Below, in pieces: positions 7,286-16,443 of a stretch of DNA of 64,000 nucleotides. This DNA comes from Carnimonas bestiolae (GTDB taxonomy: Bacteria; Pseudomonadota; Gammaproteobacteria; Pseudomonadales; Halomonadaceae), in NCBI RefSeq assembly GCF_051251125.1, contig NZ_JBPCZL010000006.1; one strand, written 5' to 3'. The stretch's first letter is position 1; every line of letters begins with the position of its first letter. The position numbers and the translations under genes were made by a program. Under the pieces are notes generated by a model. It ran no database searches and had not been told where the DNA came from. It worked only from the letters and a program-made list of their open reading frames with translations.

Positions 7286-9382
7286 TTACTGGCTGTCGCC
7301 GGCTCCGCGGGCGCTGTCTGCTTCCTTGTTAAGCAGATTTGCATAGTCGGCCAGTATCTCTGCGCTTTCCTGAGTTTCAGCCTGCGACAACGGTGAATCC
7401 TTCTCACTGGACAGTGAGCTATCCTCGTCGTCTTCGCTATCTGCCCAGCTTTTCAGCGGCTCCATATCGAGTGCCTTGCGCCGCTCATTCTCGAGCTTGA
7501 GCTGCTCTTCGTCCTGCACTTTGCGCTCTGCACGACGCTTGTCGAGATTCAGGCTAACGGTGGTGTTTTCTTCGCGCAGCTTGGCAAGCAGCTTGGCTTC
7601 CTGAGTCAGGAAGCGGAAGTTGGGCTCCTCCTTGATGCGCTTGTTATGCTGTTCCAGCAGCGCCGGCACGCTCTTGGCCGGATCTCCGTAGCTGAAGTAC
7701 TCAACCGGTCGCACCGTGTCCCAGGGCAGAGCATTGGGAAGGGCGCTTTCACCGATATCCTTCTCGTCGTAAACGCTCGGATAGCCGATGTCGGGTGCAA
7801 CGCCGCGCTCCTGGGTACTTTCCCCCGAAATTCGGTAGAACTTGGCACGCGTCATGCGCATTTCGCCATGGCTAAGATCTGTGAGCGTTTGTACCGTGCC
7901 TTTGCCGAAGGTACGCGTTCCCAGTACCAGGCCACGGCCGTAGTCCTGGATGGCGCCAGCAAAAATTTCCGATGCAGAGGCCGAGAGGCGATTCACCATC
8001 ACCGCCATTGGCCCATACCATGCCTGACCGGGCGAGGTATCGCCGAACAGGTTAATGCGGCCTTCGGCGTCACGTACTTGCACCGTCGGGCCGCGATCAA
8101 CAAACAGGCCGACCATCGCGTTGGCTTCCTGCAGCGCGCCACCGCCATTGCCACGTAGGTCAAGAATCAGGCCGTCGATATGCTGTTTTTTCAGCTTATC
8201 GATCAAGTCAGCCACGTCGCGGGTAGAGCTGCGGTAATTCTTCTCGCCCGACTGGTAGGCGGCGAAATCCAGATAGAACGCTGGCACGGTAATAACACCG
8301 ATACGCTGCGTATGACCGTCGCGTTTTACTTCGACAACCTTGCTTTTAGCGGCCTGATCCTCAAGCTTGACCTTGTCGCGGGTGATGGTCACGGTGCGCG
8401 TTTGGGTGGCATCAACGGCGCGGGCAGGAATGTACTGCAAGCGCACTACCGATCCTTTCTTGCCGCGAATCATCTTGACCACGTCATCAAGGCGCATGCC
8501 CACCACGCTCTTCATCTCGCCGTTTTCACCCTGACCCACGGCAATAATCTTGTCGGCGGTGTGCAGCTTGCCGCTGCGATCGGCCGGGCCGCCTGGTACC
8601 AGCTGCGCGACCTTAACGTATTCGTCCTGGGCCTGAAGCGTTGCGCCAATGCCTTCCAGCGATAGACGCATCATGATATCGAACGACTCGCTTTCGTCGG
8701 GCGACATGTATTCGGTGTGCGGATCGATAGAGCTGGTTTCTGCGCCCATAATCAGGCTGAGCACATCTTCAGACTTGGTTTGGCGAATACGCTTGAGCTG
8801 CTCTTCATAGCGCTTCACTAACCGATCGCGAATCTTCTGTTCGCTCGTTTTAGGCTCGGTAATTTGCTGGACCAGCGCAGCGTTGGTGAGGCGTTTCTGC
8901 CACACCGCATCGAGCGCTTTATTATCCTGCTGCCAGTTGGCTACTTCCTTGTCGAGTGACAGCGTTTGATCGCTTGAAAAGTCGAAATGCTCGGTCTTTT
9001 TCAGCGTGTCGATCAACCACTCAAGGCGATGCTCCAAACGCTCTTGGAAACGGTTATAAAACGCGTAAGAGCGGGTCAGGTTGCCCTTGGTAACATCGTC
9101 GCCGAAGGAGGTGCGCAGGCCGCTGAATTCATCAATGTCCGACTGCAAAAGATAAAGATGCTGCGGATCGAGCATATCGAGCAGGCGATCATAGGCCTTC
9201 TTTGACCATGCTTGATCGAAATTCACGGTCTCGTAATGACCTATGCGAATCGATTGGGTGACTTCTCGGGACGCTTGAGCGTCGTCGCCGGTGGGTGTAA
9301 TGGCTGCCAGAGAGGGCATTGCAATGGTTGCACAAACAGTGAGGGCCAGTGTGCGAGTGGTAACAATTAATGGCCTCATCAA
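7286..9382 (-). CDS. prc: Carboxy-terminal (tail-specific) protease Prc
   Basis: 698 aa periplasmic S41 protease that trims or degrades proteins from the C-terminus, including lipoprotein substrates and cell-wall hydrolases. There is an N-terminal signal peptide (about 1-27), a PDZ domain (about 240-325), and the S41 core. Ser469 (in RLSASASEIF), Asp480 and Lys494 (in TFGKGTVQ) match E. coli Ser430, Asp441 and Lys455, including the 25-residue Ser-Lys spacing. The C-terminal DUF3340-like region is charged, with an acidic Ser/Asp-rich stretch near 635-665. Length is close to the E. coli protein. It is monocistronic with a strong terminator. Confidence 0.96.
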   Translation of the reverse strand: MMRPLIVTTRTLALTVCATIAMPSLAAITPTGDDAQASREVTQSIRIGHYETVNFDQAWSKKAYDRLLDMLDPQHLYLLQSDIDEFSGLRTSFGDDVTKGNLTRSYAFYNRFQERLEHRLEWLIDTLKKTEHFDFSSDQTLSLDKEVANWQQDNKALDAVWQKRLTNAALVQQITEPKTSEQKIRDRLVKRYEEQLKRIRQTKSEDVLSLIMGAETSSIDPHTEYMSPDESESFDIMMRLSLEGIGATLQAQDEYVKVAQLVPGGPADRSGKLHTADKIIAVGQGENGEMKSVVGMRLDDVVKMIRGKKGSVVRLQYIPARAVDATQTRTVTITRDKVKLEDQAAKSKVVEVKRDGHTQRIGVITVPAFYLDFAAYQSGEKNYRSSTRDVADLIDKLKKQHIDGLILDLRGNGGGALQEANAMVGLFVDRGPTVQVRDAEGRINLFGDTSPGQAWYGPMAVMVNRLSASASEIFAGAIQDYGRGLVLGTRTFGKGTVQTLTDLSHGEMRMTRAKFYRISGESTQERGVAPDIGYPSVYDEKDIGESALPNALPWDTVRPVEYFSYGDPAKSVPALLEQHNKRIKEEPNFRFLTQEAKLLAKLREENTTVSLNLDKRRAERKVQDEEQLKLENERRKALDMEPLKSWADSEDDEDSSLSSEKDSPLSQAETQESAEILADYANLLNKEADSARGAGDSQ

Positions 9383-9867
9383 AGACAGACTCCCGGTTTC
9401 GAGTACACACGCTAGAGCGAGATTCAGCGTAGTGAAGAATTGACGTTGATCAAATGACGCCGTATCTGCTCATCAGCAACGCTTGGCGTTGGAACGGCAC
9501 TATCAGGTTGTTGGATGTAACAGCACTGCCGTTACAACGATGGTTGAGGCGCGCATTCATCCGGCGGGCCTATATGGCGTGAGCATTGGCACCGTGATCA
9601 GGGCGTGCGTGTGGCGATATAAGGTATTCCGCGTTGATGGTGACCTGCAATCCCGCACTATTGCGCTGATCAATTAGAATCCCAGTGTAGCAGTAGTATG
9701 GCAAAAGCGGGTAATGCCCGATCAGGTTAGTTGGTTGTTGCCGTGGATAAATGACTGTTGCCTAATGATTATACAAAGGCGCGTTATCCTAGAGAGCGGC
9801 GTGCTGCTGTTAGTGTCTTTTTATCATCGTGCCTTGATGTTTTCTACCATATTCAGAAGGATGTGTT
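9383..9867. other. Intergenic region between prc and apeB
   Basis: 485 bases between divergent genes. The 64-codon open frame at 9483-9677 has no ribosome site and no family resemblance. AT-rich stretches near 9740-9800 may hold the apeB promoter, but no hexamer pair is convincing. Confidence 0.5.
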
Positions 9868-11163
9868 ATGCCTGAGTCAGCCCTTTTACAGCGCTTGTTC
9901 GCCTTTTTAAAAGCGTCGCCCACGCCGTGGCACGCGGTGGAAAACATGGCTAAGCGATTGGAGGAAAACGGCTTTCAGGCGCTCGAAGAAACCGAGCAAT
10001 GGTCGTTGGCAGCGGGAGGAAGCTACTACGCCATCCGTGGCGACGGTGCGCTGATTGCCTTCAGGCTGCCGCAACAGCCGCTTACTTCGCTGCGTTTGAT
10101 CGGCGCCCATACCGACTCTCCTCAGTTACGCCTTAAGCCCCAGCCGCTGATTTCTTCACGCGATTGGCGCCAGTTAAGCGTCGAAGTATACGGCGGCGCC
10201 TTGCTGTCGCCCTGGTTCGACCGTGATTTGGGCCTGGCCGGTCGCGTACAGCTTCGCCACAACGGCAAGATCAGCTCGCTGTTGATCGATTCAGCGCGCC
10301 CAGTGGCGGTTATTCCTAATCTGGCCATTCATATGGACCGTGAGGCTAACCGCGGGCGAGCGCTGAATGCGCAAACCGAAATGTCGGCGGTGCTGGCCTC
10401 GATCGAGTCGGGGGCAGGAGAAAGCAGCGAGGCATTGATCAAGCGGCTGATCGAGTCACAGCATGGCGCAGTCGATGGCGAGGTGCTCGACTTCGAGCTT
10501 GGGCTTTATGACTGCCAGCCGCCCGCGCTAATCGGCCTTGAGGGCGAGCTGTATGCCAGTGCACGGCTGGATAATCTGCTGTCGTGCTTCTGCGGTCTTG
10601 AGGCGCTGCTCGCGGCCGATGGTTCCGAAGGGGCGATGCTGGTAGCCAACGACCATGAGGAAGTGGGCAGCGCTAGTATTAGCGGGGCGCAGGGGACCTT
10701 TTTGGCCGACGTGTTGGCGCGTTTGAATGAAACAGTGGGGGAAGGCGGAGAGCAGGGACGTATCCGTTTGATTCAACGCTCCAGCCTGATTTCTTGCGAC
10801 AATGCGCACGCTCTGCATCCCAACTTCGCCGATAAACACGACGCTGGGCACGGCCCCAAGCTCAACGGTGGTCCGGTTATCAAGGTTAATGCCAACCAGC
10901 GCTACGCCACCAGCAGCGCCACGGCGGCGTTGTTTCGTGCACTATGCGCCGAGCACGAGGTGCCGGTGCAAACCTTTGTGACACGCGCCGACATGGGCTG
11001 CGGTAGCACCATTGGCCCGATTACCGCCACCCAGTTGGGGATTCCTACCCTGGATATCGGACTGCCACAGTGGGCGATGCATTCGATTCGCGAAACCGCC
11101 GGCAGTGCCGATCCTGCTTATCTGATCAAAGCACTGACGGCATTCTGCAATAGCCATTTCTAA
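9868..11163 (+). CDS. apeB: M18 family aminopeptidase
   Basis: 431 aa cytosolic zinc aminopeptidase of the aspartyl aminopeptidase (M18) family, which releases N-terminal residues, often acidic ones. Metal and active-site motifs are visible: GAHTDSPQLRLKP with His81 and Asp83, ANDHEEVGSAS near residue 262 (Glu-Glu), SCDNAHALHPNF near 310, and GLPQWAMHSIRE near the C-terminus with the last His ligand. Length matches the family. AGAAGGATGTGTT precedes the ATG. After the stop, GCACCT and AGGTGC (11180-11203) could pair, but there is no T tract. Confidence 0.93.
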   Translation: MPESALLQRLFAFLKASPTPWHAVENMAKRLEENGFQALEETEQWSLAAGGSYYAIRGDGALIAFRLPQQPLTSLRLIGAHTDSPQLRLKPQPLISSRDWRQLSVEVYGGALLSPWFDRDLGLAGRVQLRHNGKISSLLIDSARPVAVIPNLAIHMDREANRGRALNAQTEMSAVLASIESGAGESSEALIKRLIESQHGAVDGEVLDFELGLYDCQPPALIGLEGELYASARLDNLLSCFCGLEALLAADGSEGAMLVANDHEEVGSASISGAQGTFLADVLARLNETVGEGGEQGRIRLIQRSSLISCDNAHALHPNFADKHDAGHGPKLNGGPVIKVNANQRYATSSATAALFRALCAEHEVPVQTFVTRADMGCGSTIGPITATQLGIPTLDIGLPQWAMHSIRETAGSADPAYLIKALTAFCNSHF

Positions 11164-11465
11164 CGCCTAAATTGCTGAAGCACCTGATCAGAGGGTTAGG
11201 TGCGCCTCTCGCGTCAGAGCGGTGGGGCGGTTCGACGCTAGAGGATGCGTTGCTAGCGGTAAGGGCTTTTAGAGCGCGTGGGGCGGGCGTGGCTTTGCTC
11301 CTCGTGTGCTGATGGCAAGGCCCGGATCACATGGCGCTCTCGATCGCGTAGCGTGGGTGTCGCCATCCAGACGTTCAGGAAATGCCTGAGGGGTGACGTT
11401 GCGTCGTGGTTGATAGAACAAAAAAACGCCCCGCGTATTGGACAATACGCGGGGCGTTTGGAATT
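11164..11465. other. Intergenic region after apeB
   Basis: 302 bases. The only strong element is the tRNA-Met terminator at 11420-11459. The rest has short open frames without support. Confidence 0.5.
11420..11459 (-). terminator. Rho-independent terminator of tRNA-Met
   Basis: AAACGCCCCGCGTATTG (11424-11440) and CAATACGCGGGGCGTTT (11443-11459) are perfect complements. An A7 tract (11420-11426) gives the U tract on the minus strand. It begins 7 bases past the CCA end. Confidence 0.92.
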
Positions 11466-11542
11466 TGGTGGCTACGCCCTGATTTGAACAGGGGACCCCA
11501 TCATTATGAGTGATGTGCTCTAACCAGCTGAGCTACGTAGCC
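11466..11542 (-). tRNA. tRNA-Met (CAU), elongator type
   Basis: 77 bases including an encoded CCA. The 5' part GGCTACGTAGCTCAGCTGG and the anticodon region with CTCATAA match elongator tRNA-Met. The acceptor stem GGCTACG pairs with CGTAGCC, and the T arm is CCCTG-TTCAAAT-CAGGG. The first base pair (G-C) separates it from an initiator tRNA. It stands alone with its own terminator. Confidence 0.96.
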
Positions 11543-11679
11543 TTTTCATTGGGAGCGCATCTTACTGATGTGGCTGGAAAAGGTCAACAGATGCAGCCAA
11601 AAAATCCATGTGTCCGCCGCTATCTTGCTCTATGCTCTGCCTTTCTTAATTTCATCGTGCTCTCTAATGTGACGCAATC

Positions 11680-12255
11680 ATGCCCAATATCGCGGACCTC
11701 ATTCACCATTACGGTTATCTTGCGCTGTTTCTTGGCAGCATGCTGGAAGGCGAAACCGTCACTATTCTTGGTGGCATTGCCGCCCACCGGCAGTGGCTGG
11801 ATCTTGTCTGGGCCATTGTGGCCGCGGCCGCTGGGGGCGCGCTCGGCGATATCCTGCTGTTTCTGGTGGGACATCGCTACGGAGTGCGTGCAATCCAGCG
11901 TTTTGGCGGTAACAAAACCGCGCATATCGAACGGATGCAGGCGTCCATTCATCGTCATCAATACCTGGCTATCTTTGGCGTTCGGTTTCTCTACGGACTG
12001 CGCCTTATTGGGCCGGTGGTGATTGGCGCTAGCCATGTAAGAATCGCCACCTTTGTGCTGTTCAACCTGCTAGGCGCTATCGTATGGGCCACTCTGCTGG
12101 TGGGCGGTGGCTATTTGTTTGGTTCGGTGTTTACGCACTATCTGGGCAATATTGAGCGGCATTTGCTGTGGCTGATTCCACTGCTGATCGTGGTGGCGCT
12201 ACTGGTCAGGTGGTGGCTGAAGCGTCGGCATGATCAGCAACACTCGGGGGATTAG
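11680..12255 (+). CDS. DedA family membrane protein
   Basis: 191 aa polytopic inner-membrane protein of the DedA/VTT family, implicated in lipid carrier or phospholipid flipping and in proton-motive-force homeostasis. Hydrophobic segments lie at about residues 8-30, 43-66, 100-118, 128-150 and 160-180. Family features include LGSMLEGETVTILGG near residue 18-32 with its conserved Glu, GDILLFLVGHRYG near 55-68, and RFLYGLRLIGPVVIGAS near 104-120 with the conserved Arg residues. The ribosome site is weak. It is convergent with the PiT gene. Confidence 0.9.
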   Translation: MPNIADLIHHYGYLALFLGSMLEGETVTILGGIAAHRQWLDLVWAIVAAAAGGALGDILLFLVGHRYGVRAIQRFGGNKTAHIERMQASIHRHQYLAIFGVRFLYGLRLIGPVVIGASHVRIATFVLFNLLGAIVWATLLVGGGYLFGSVFTHYLGNIERHLLWLIPLLIVVALLVRWWLKRRHDQQHSGD

Positions 12256-12341
12256 CAACGGAGAGCGCAGAGAGGCAGCATGCAGTGAATTTGCAGGCTG
12301 TGCCGGAATGCCCCTTCGGCAAGTGCAAGGTTGGCAGCGAC

Positions 12342-12402
12342 AAAAACAATAAGCCCACCGTGGAAGGTGGGCTTATCAGGGGGCGATACCATGGGTATCG
12401 CC
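12342..12402 (-). terminator. Two tandem hairpins terminating the downstream PiT gene
   Basis: Transcribed leftwards, GGGCGATACC/GGTATCGCCC (12380-12402, loop ATG) is followed by GATAAGCCCACC paired with the AATAAGCCCACC side (12349-12376), then TTGTTTTTG. The second hairpin with its T run is the likely terminator of the minus-strand PiT gene; it could also serve dedA from the other side. Confidence 0.8.
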
Positions 12403-12420
12403 CTTTGTCGTTGCGGGGCA

Positions 12421-14019
12421 TTAGAACAGTTTTTCCAGCCCAATAAACAGCACGAACGCTAGAATCATGGTCGCCGGCAGGGTGAGTACCCATGCCAGAA
12501 TCATGTTGCGAATGGTGCTCCACTGCAGCCCAGAGCCTTCGGCGGCCATGGTGCCCGCGATCCCTGAAGAGAGCACGTGCGTGGTCGAGGCGGGCATACC
12601 CAGCTTGTCGGCGAACAGGATCGTGCCCATGGTCACCGCCTGGGCAGCCACCCCTTGACCATAATCGAGACCGCTCCGGCCGATCTTTTCACCGACGGTC
12701 ACTACCACGCGCTTCCAGCCGATCATGGTGCCAAGGCCCAGCGCCAGTGCCACGGCGACCTTTACCCACAGCGGAATGTATTCAGTGGCTGCCTTGACCG
12801 CTCTATGATAGTGAGCCGCGACCTGCTGATCACTCTTGCTGAGCTGAACCTGCGGGCTATCTTCGATCAGCTTGAGCGCCTGACCGGTGATGTAAATATT
12901 GTTGCGTAGCTGGCTGACTTCATTGCTCGGCACATCAGCGAAGGTGCGATAGCCCGCCGTATCTGCGCTAATGGTGCTTAGGTAGTCTGCCAAAGCAGCA
13001 GTGGTGAGTGGTCGCAACTGATGCTGCTTGACCGCCTCCGTTACCTCAGCGGTGTGATCGACGCCTTCGGGCAAGCGCTGCGCGTGCTGTTCAAGCATGT
13101 GCTCGAGCTGGGTGGAGGCGGTGCGGAAGCTGGTCATCTGACTGGCATTGCCGCTTTGATTCAAGGCAAACGCGGTAGGCACCAGCCCAACCAAAATCAG
13201 CATGATTAGCCCCATGCCTTTCTGACCATCGTTGGAGCCGTGAGCAAAGCTGACGCCGGTACAGGTAAGAATCAGCAGCGAGCGAATCCACAGCGGCGGT
13301 TTGGAGCCTTCGGAGGCGCGCTCACTCAGGGTCTTGCTGCGGATCAGCTTCTTCATGACTAACAGCAGCACCGCTGCGCCAATAAAGCCGATCAGCGGCG
13401 ACACCAGCAGCGTAAGGCCGATCTTCTCTGCCTGCCCCCAATCGATGCCGCTGGCAATCGAAGCACTGGGTTCGAGGAAGCGATTGGCTAACCCCACTCC
13501 CAGAATGGAACCAATCAGGGTGTGCGAGCTGGAATTGGGAATGCCCAGCGACCAGGTGCCGAGGTTCCAGCCGATGGCGGCCAGTAGCAGCGCGAAGACC
13601 ATCGCCAGACCGGTAGAAGAGCCTGCCTGGGTGATGAGCTCTACCGGCAGCAGCGCAATGATGCCGTAAGCGACGGCCCCCGATGCCATCAATGCGCCAG
13701 CGAAATTGAAAAGCCCTGACCATAACACCGCCAACTGAGGCGACATCGAGCGCGTATAAATGACTGTGGCGACGGCATTGGCGGTATCGTGAAAGCCGTT
13801 GGCAAATTCGAACACAAAGGCCAATAGCAGCGCGGCCGTCAGCAATACCCATGGCACCGCAGGAACGCCTTCCAAGCGACCGCCCAACGCGTAGAAGACA
13901 TAGCCAAATCCGACCAGCAGCACCAATAGGAATACCGGCATGGCCCATCGATTGGAACGGCTGGAAAGTGGCCCTGATGCGGAGGGGGTGTCGTGTTTGC
14001 CAGGTTCAGGCATGGACAT
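12421..14019 (-). CDS. PiT family inorganic phosphate permease (copy 1)
   Basis: 532 aa integral membrane H+ (or Na+)-coupled phosphate transporter. The two PiT signature repeats are present: FANGFHDTANAVATVIYT at about residues 70-87 and FAHGSNDGQKGMGL near 258-271. A long hydrophilic cytosolic loop (about 290-410) separates the two membrane halves; the C-terminal half carries GWKRVVVTVGEKIG and PASTTHVLSSG. A second paralogue lies immediately upstream on the same strand, with its own promoter region and terminator. A Pho-box-like site lies 59 bases upstream of the start. The initiator may be the first ATG or the one two codons later. Confidence 0.94.
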   Translation of the reverse strand: MSMPEPGKHDTPSASGPLSSRSNRWAMPVFLLVLLVGFGYVFYALGGRLEGVPAVPWVLLTAALLLAFVFEFANGFHDTANAVATVIYTRSMSPQLAVLWSGLFNFAGALMASGAVAYGIIALLPVELITQAGSSTGLAMVFALLLAAIGWNLGTWSLGIPNSSSHTLIGSILGVGLANRFLEPSASIASGIDWGQAEKIGLTLLVSPLIGFIGAAVLLLVMKKLIRSKTLSERASEGSKPPLWIRSLLILTCTGVSFAHGSNDGQKGMGLIMLILVGLVPTAFALNQSGNASQMTSFRTASTQLEHMLEQHAQRLPEGVDHTAEVTEAVKQHQLRPLTTAALADYLSTISADTAGYRTFADVPSNEVSQLRNNIYITGQALKLIEDSPQVQLSKSDQQVAAHYHRAVKAATEYIPLWVKVAVALALGLGTMIGWKRVVVTVGEKIGRSGLDYGQGVAAQAVTMGTILFADKLGMPASTTHVLSSGIAGTMAAEGSGLQWSTIRNMILAWVLTLPATMILAFVLFIGLEKLF

Positions 14020-14077
14020 AAAATTTCTCGTTCACGCTTAGGAAGGGGGAGTGCCGGGGCAAGATTATTACCTTCAC

Positions 14078-14095
14078 ATGACAACATTGTGACAG
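14078..14095 (-). promoter_or_regulatory. PhoB box upstream of PiT copy 1
   Basis: On the minus strand CTGTCAC-AATG-TTGTCAT: two 7-base half sites with a 4-base spacer, against the consensus CTGTCAT-N4-CTGTCAT. Ten bases downstream lies TAATCT inside the AT-rich TAATAATCT, the distance usual for a PhoB-activated -10. It lies 59 bases before the start codon. Confidence 0.7.
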
Positions 14096-14257
14096 CGAGA
14101 TGACGCCGTGGAAATAGCGCGCCAACGGCCGCAGGAGAATATCCGGCGAATCCGGCGGCGTTATTATGCGGCGAGTGTGGTGAGGAGGCAAAGGGATTGC
14201 ACATTTTGGTGCAGTGCGAAACGCATTGGATGCTTCTTTGGCTGGTACAAATACGCA

Positions 14258-14282
14258 AAAACCCGCGAACAGGTCGCGGGTT
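14258..14282 (-). terminator. Rho-independent terminator of PiT copy 2
   Basis: AACCCGCGA (14260-14268) pairs with TCGCGGGTT (14274-14282), with an A5 tract at 14257-14261 giving U on the minus strand. It lies about 20 bases past the stop of the upstream PiT gene and separates the two paralogues. Confidence 0.85.
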
Positions 14283-14302
14283 AGGGGCTTGCCGTAGCGT
14301 GC

Positions 14303-15907
14303 TTAGAGTACGGCGCGCATGGCGACATACAGCACGAAGGCAATCGCAATGGAGGCGGGCAGGGTGAGCACCCAGGCCATGATCATGTTGCGAATGGTTG
14401 ACCACTGTAGGCCCGAGCCATTGGCGGTCATCGATCCGGCTACGCCAGAAGAGAGCACGTGAGTGGTGGAGGCCGGTAAGCCAAGGTGATCGGCAGCACC
14501 AATGGTGGCCATGGTAATCAGTTCAGCGGAAGCGCCTTGACCGTAAGTCATGTGGGTTTTTCCGATGCGCTCGCCTACTGTGCGGACGATGCGTTTCCAG
14601 CCCACCATGGTGCCAAGCCCCAGCGCCAGAGCAACGGCTACCTTCACCCAGTCAGGGATAAACTGAGTAGCGGTGTTGACCTGACCTTCAAAATTCTCAA
14701 GCACCTGACGATCGCTATCATTGATCGAAAGCCCCGATTGCTTCGGCATCAGAGCCGCCGCTTGCCCCGACAGATAGATATCGTTGCGCAGGTTGGTCAC
14801 CAGCCCGTTAGGCACCTGTGACAGCGAGTCGAAATCTTCGATTTCGCTGCGGGTGTTGCCAACAAACTGCGCCAGTGAAGCGGTAGTGGCAGGTGTCCAT
14901 TGGTGAGTTTCAATGGCATGTACCACTTCTTCGCGGACGTCATCAGCCGGCGCGGCGCTGCCTGCATAGCGGTTGAGGGTTTGTTCGAACTGGCTGGAGG
15001 CGCTTTGGAAGGCTTCCATGTAATCAGGGCCAGGGGTACGGTTGAGCGCGAAGGCGGTAGGTACCAATCCGATCAGGATCAGCATGATCAGGCCCATGCC
15101 CTTCTGACCGTCGTTAGAGCCGTGAGCGAAGCTTACGCCAGTGCAAGTCAGAATCAGCAGCCCGCGAATCATGGTGGGCGGCGGTTTGTTGCCCTCTGGC
15201 GACTTCATCAGGTCTTTGCTGCGGATCACGGTTTTCATCAGCACCAGCAGTACTGCTGCACCGATGAAGCCGATTAGCGGCGACACCAGCAGTGCCAAAC
15301 CAATCTTGTAGGCCTGACTCCAATCGACGCCGCTGGCGGCTGCGCCCGCTGGTGCCAGAAACTGATTGGCAAGCCCCACGCCCATGATCGAACCGATCAG
15401 GGTATGCGAGCTAGAGTTCGGGAGACCGAAGTACCAGGTGCCAATGTTCCAGATAATCGCGGCAAGCAGCAGCGAGAAGACCATTGCTAGCCCCGCCGAC
15501 GAACCCACTTCCATAATCAGCTCGACCGGCAGCAGCGCCACAATGCCGTAGGCGACCGCGCCAGACGATGCCAGTACGCCAAGGAAGTTGAACACGCCCG
15601 ACCACAGCACTGCCGCCTGAGCGGGCAGCGAGCGGGTATAGATGACAGTGGCAACCGCATTGGCGGTATCGTGGAAGCCGTTGACGAACTCAAATCCCAG
15701 CGCAATCAACAGCGCTAATCCAAGCATTAGCCATGGCACTGCTCTCGCGCTTTCAAGATCGAGAGCCAGTGAATGGAACACATAGAAAAGACCACCGATT
15801 ACCACCAGCGCAAACAGCGGAATAAACCAGCGATTTGCTGATGCGGGTACGTTAAGTGGACTGGTAGTGGTGGGCAAGCTGTATTCGTTGCTTGTCGATG
15901 AGCTCAT
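14303..15907 (-). CDS. PiT family inorganic phosphate permease (copy 2)
   Basis: 534 aa, clearly paralogous to the PiT protein just downstream: both share FVNGFHDTANAVATVIYTRS-like and FAHGSNDGQKGMGL signatures, the LPNSSSHTLIGSI motif near 165, and PASTTHVLSSGVAGS near the C-terminus. They differ mainly in the hydrophilic N-terminus and the central cytosolic loop (about 290-410). This indicates tandem duplication followed by divergence. It has its own terminator and a weaker Pho-box-like site 65 bases upstream, so both copies are predicted to respond to phosphate limitation. The ion coupled cannot be told from sequence. Confidence 0.94.
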   Translation of the reverse strand: MSSSTSNEYSLPTTTSPLNVPASANRWFIPLFALVVIGGLFYVFHSLALDLESARAVPWLMLGLALLIALGFEFVNGFHDTANAVATVIYTRSLPAQAAVLWSGVFNFLGVLASSGAVAYGIVALLPVELIMEVGSSAGLAMVFSLLLAAIIWNIGTWYFGLPNSSSHTLIGSIMGVGLANQFLAPAGAAASGVDWSQAYKIGLALLVSPLIGFIGAAVLLVLMKTVIRSKDLMKSPEGNKPPPTMIRGLLILTCTGVSFAHGSNDGQKGMGLIMLILIGLVPTAFALNRTPGPDYMEAFQSASSQFEQTLNRYAGSAAPADDVREEVVHAIETHQWTPATTASLAQFVGNTRSEIEDFDSLSQVPNGLVTNLRNDIYLSGQAAALMPKQSGLSINDSDRQVLENFEGQVNTATQFIPDWVKVAVALALGLGTMVGWKRIVRTVGERIGKTHMTYGQGASAELITMATIGAADHLGLPASTTHVLSSGVAGSMTANGSGLQWSTIRNMIMAWVLTLPASIAIAFVLYVAMRAVL

Positions 15908-15971
15908 CGGAAGAGCGACCTCTATTACAAGTGGACACGGTTAGGCGACACGCAGAGGGTAGGAAGTTCGT

Positions 15972-15989
15972 GTGACCCTTTCGTGACAT
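15972..15989 (-). promoter_or_regulatory. Weaker PhoB-box-like site upstream of PiT copy 2
   Basis: On the minus strand ATGTCAC-GAAA-GGGTCAC: two 7-base half sites, 4-base spacer, each keeping GTCAC. Ten bases downstream is TACCCT, a poor -10. The site is 65 bases before the start codon, nearly the same distance as in copy 1, which strengthens the call. Confidence 0.5.
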
Positions 15990-16381
15990 TTGCAAAGAAA
16001 GTGGGTGATGCTTTTCATACTGTCGAAGTGGCGGCGTTTAAACGCGCTAAGAAAGATTGCCGCGAGCGATGGCGGGGGCGGTGGCGGATGGTGACAGCCG
16101 TGGCGTGCGCTGGTTGGAGAGGGGATAGCAGGTTAGAAGAAAAGGCGGGCGGCCCAAGTTCGGGGCAGGCCAGAAGCAACGATAGTCGCGTGCGGTAATG
16201 GCGAGCAGCGATAAGCGCTGGCTGCTGAGGGCGATGGCAGGCTGCGAGGGCAACGACAGATCGAGAGGAGCGAAAGAAGGTAGAATTGGCGAGCCGATGA
16301 CTCGGTCGCCTGTAGCGGTCTTGGCAGCGCCAGTGAAGTAAGAAATGCGCGGGAAACGCCGCGTGATCCGGTCCCCCTGAA

Positions 16382-16408
16382 AAGCACGCCCCCGCTCGAG
16401 GCGGGGGC
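16382..16408 (-). terminator. Probable terminator of ychF
   Basis: GCCCCCGC (16388-16395) pairs with GCGGGGGC (16401-16408) over TCGAG. On the minus strand it is followed by GTGCTTTTC, a short T run. It is 36 bases past the stop codon. Confidence 0.6.
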
Positions 16409-16443
16409 GATGCAGCGGCTAGGTCGCGGGGAAGCTGCTGACG

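Larger units (their letters stand above)
15908..16443. other. Intergenic region between PiT copy 2 and ychF
   Basis: 536 bases. It holds the Pho-box-like site (15972-15989), a purine-rich tract at about 16050-16290, and the hairpin after ychF (16382-16408). No open frame here looks like a gene. Confidence 0.5.

Noticed and set aside
9483..9677. 64-codon plus-strand frame between prc and apeB
   Set aside because: No ribosome site, no recognisable sequence and no conservation evidence.
11180..11203. Terminator after apeB
   Set aside because: Six-base stem with a long loop and no T tract.
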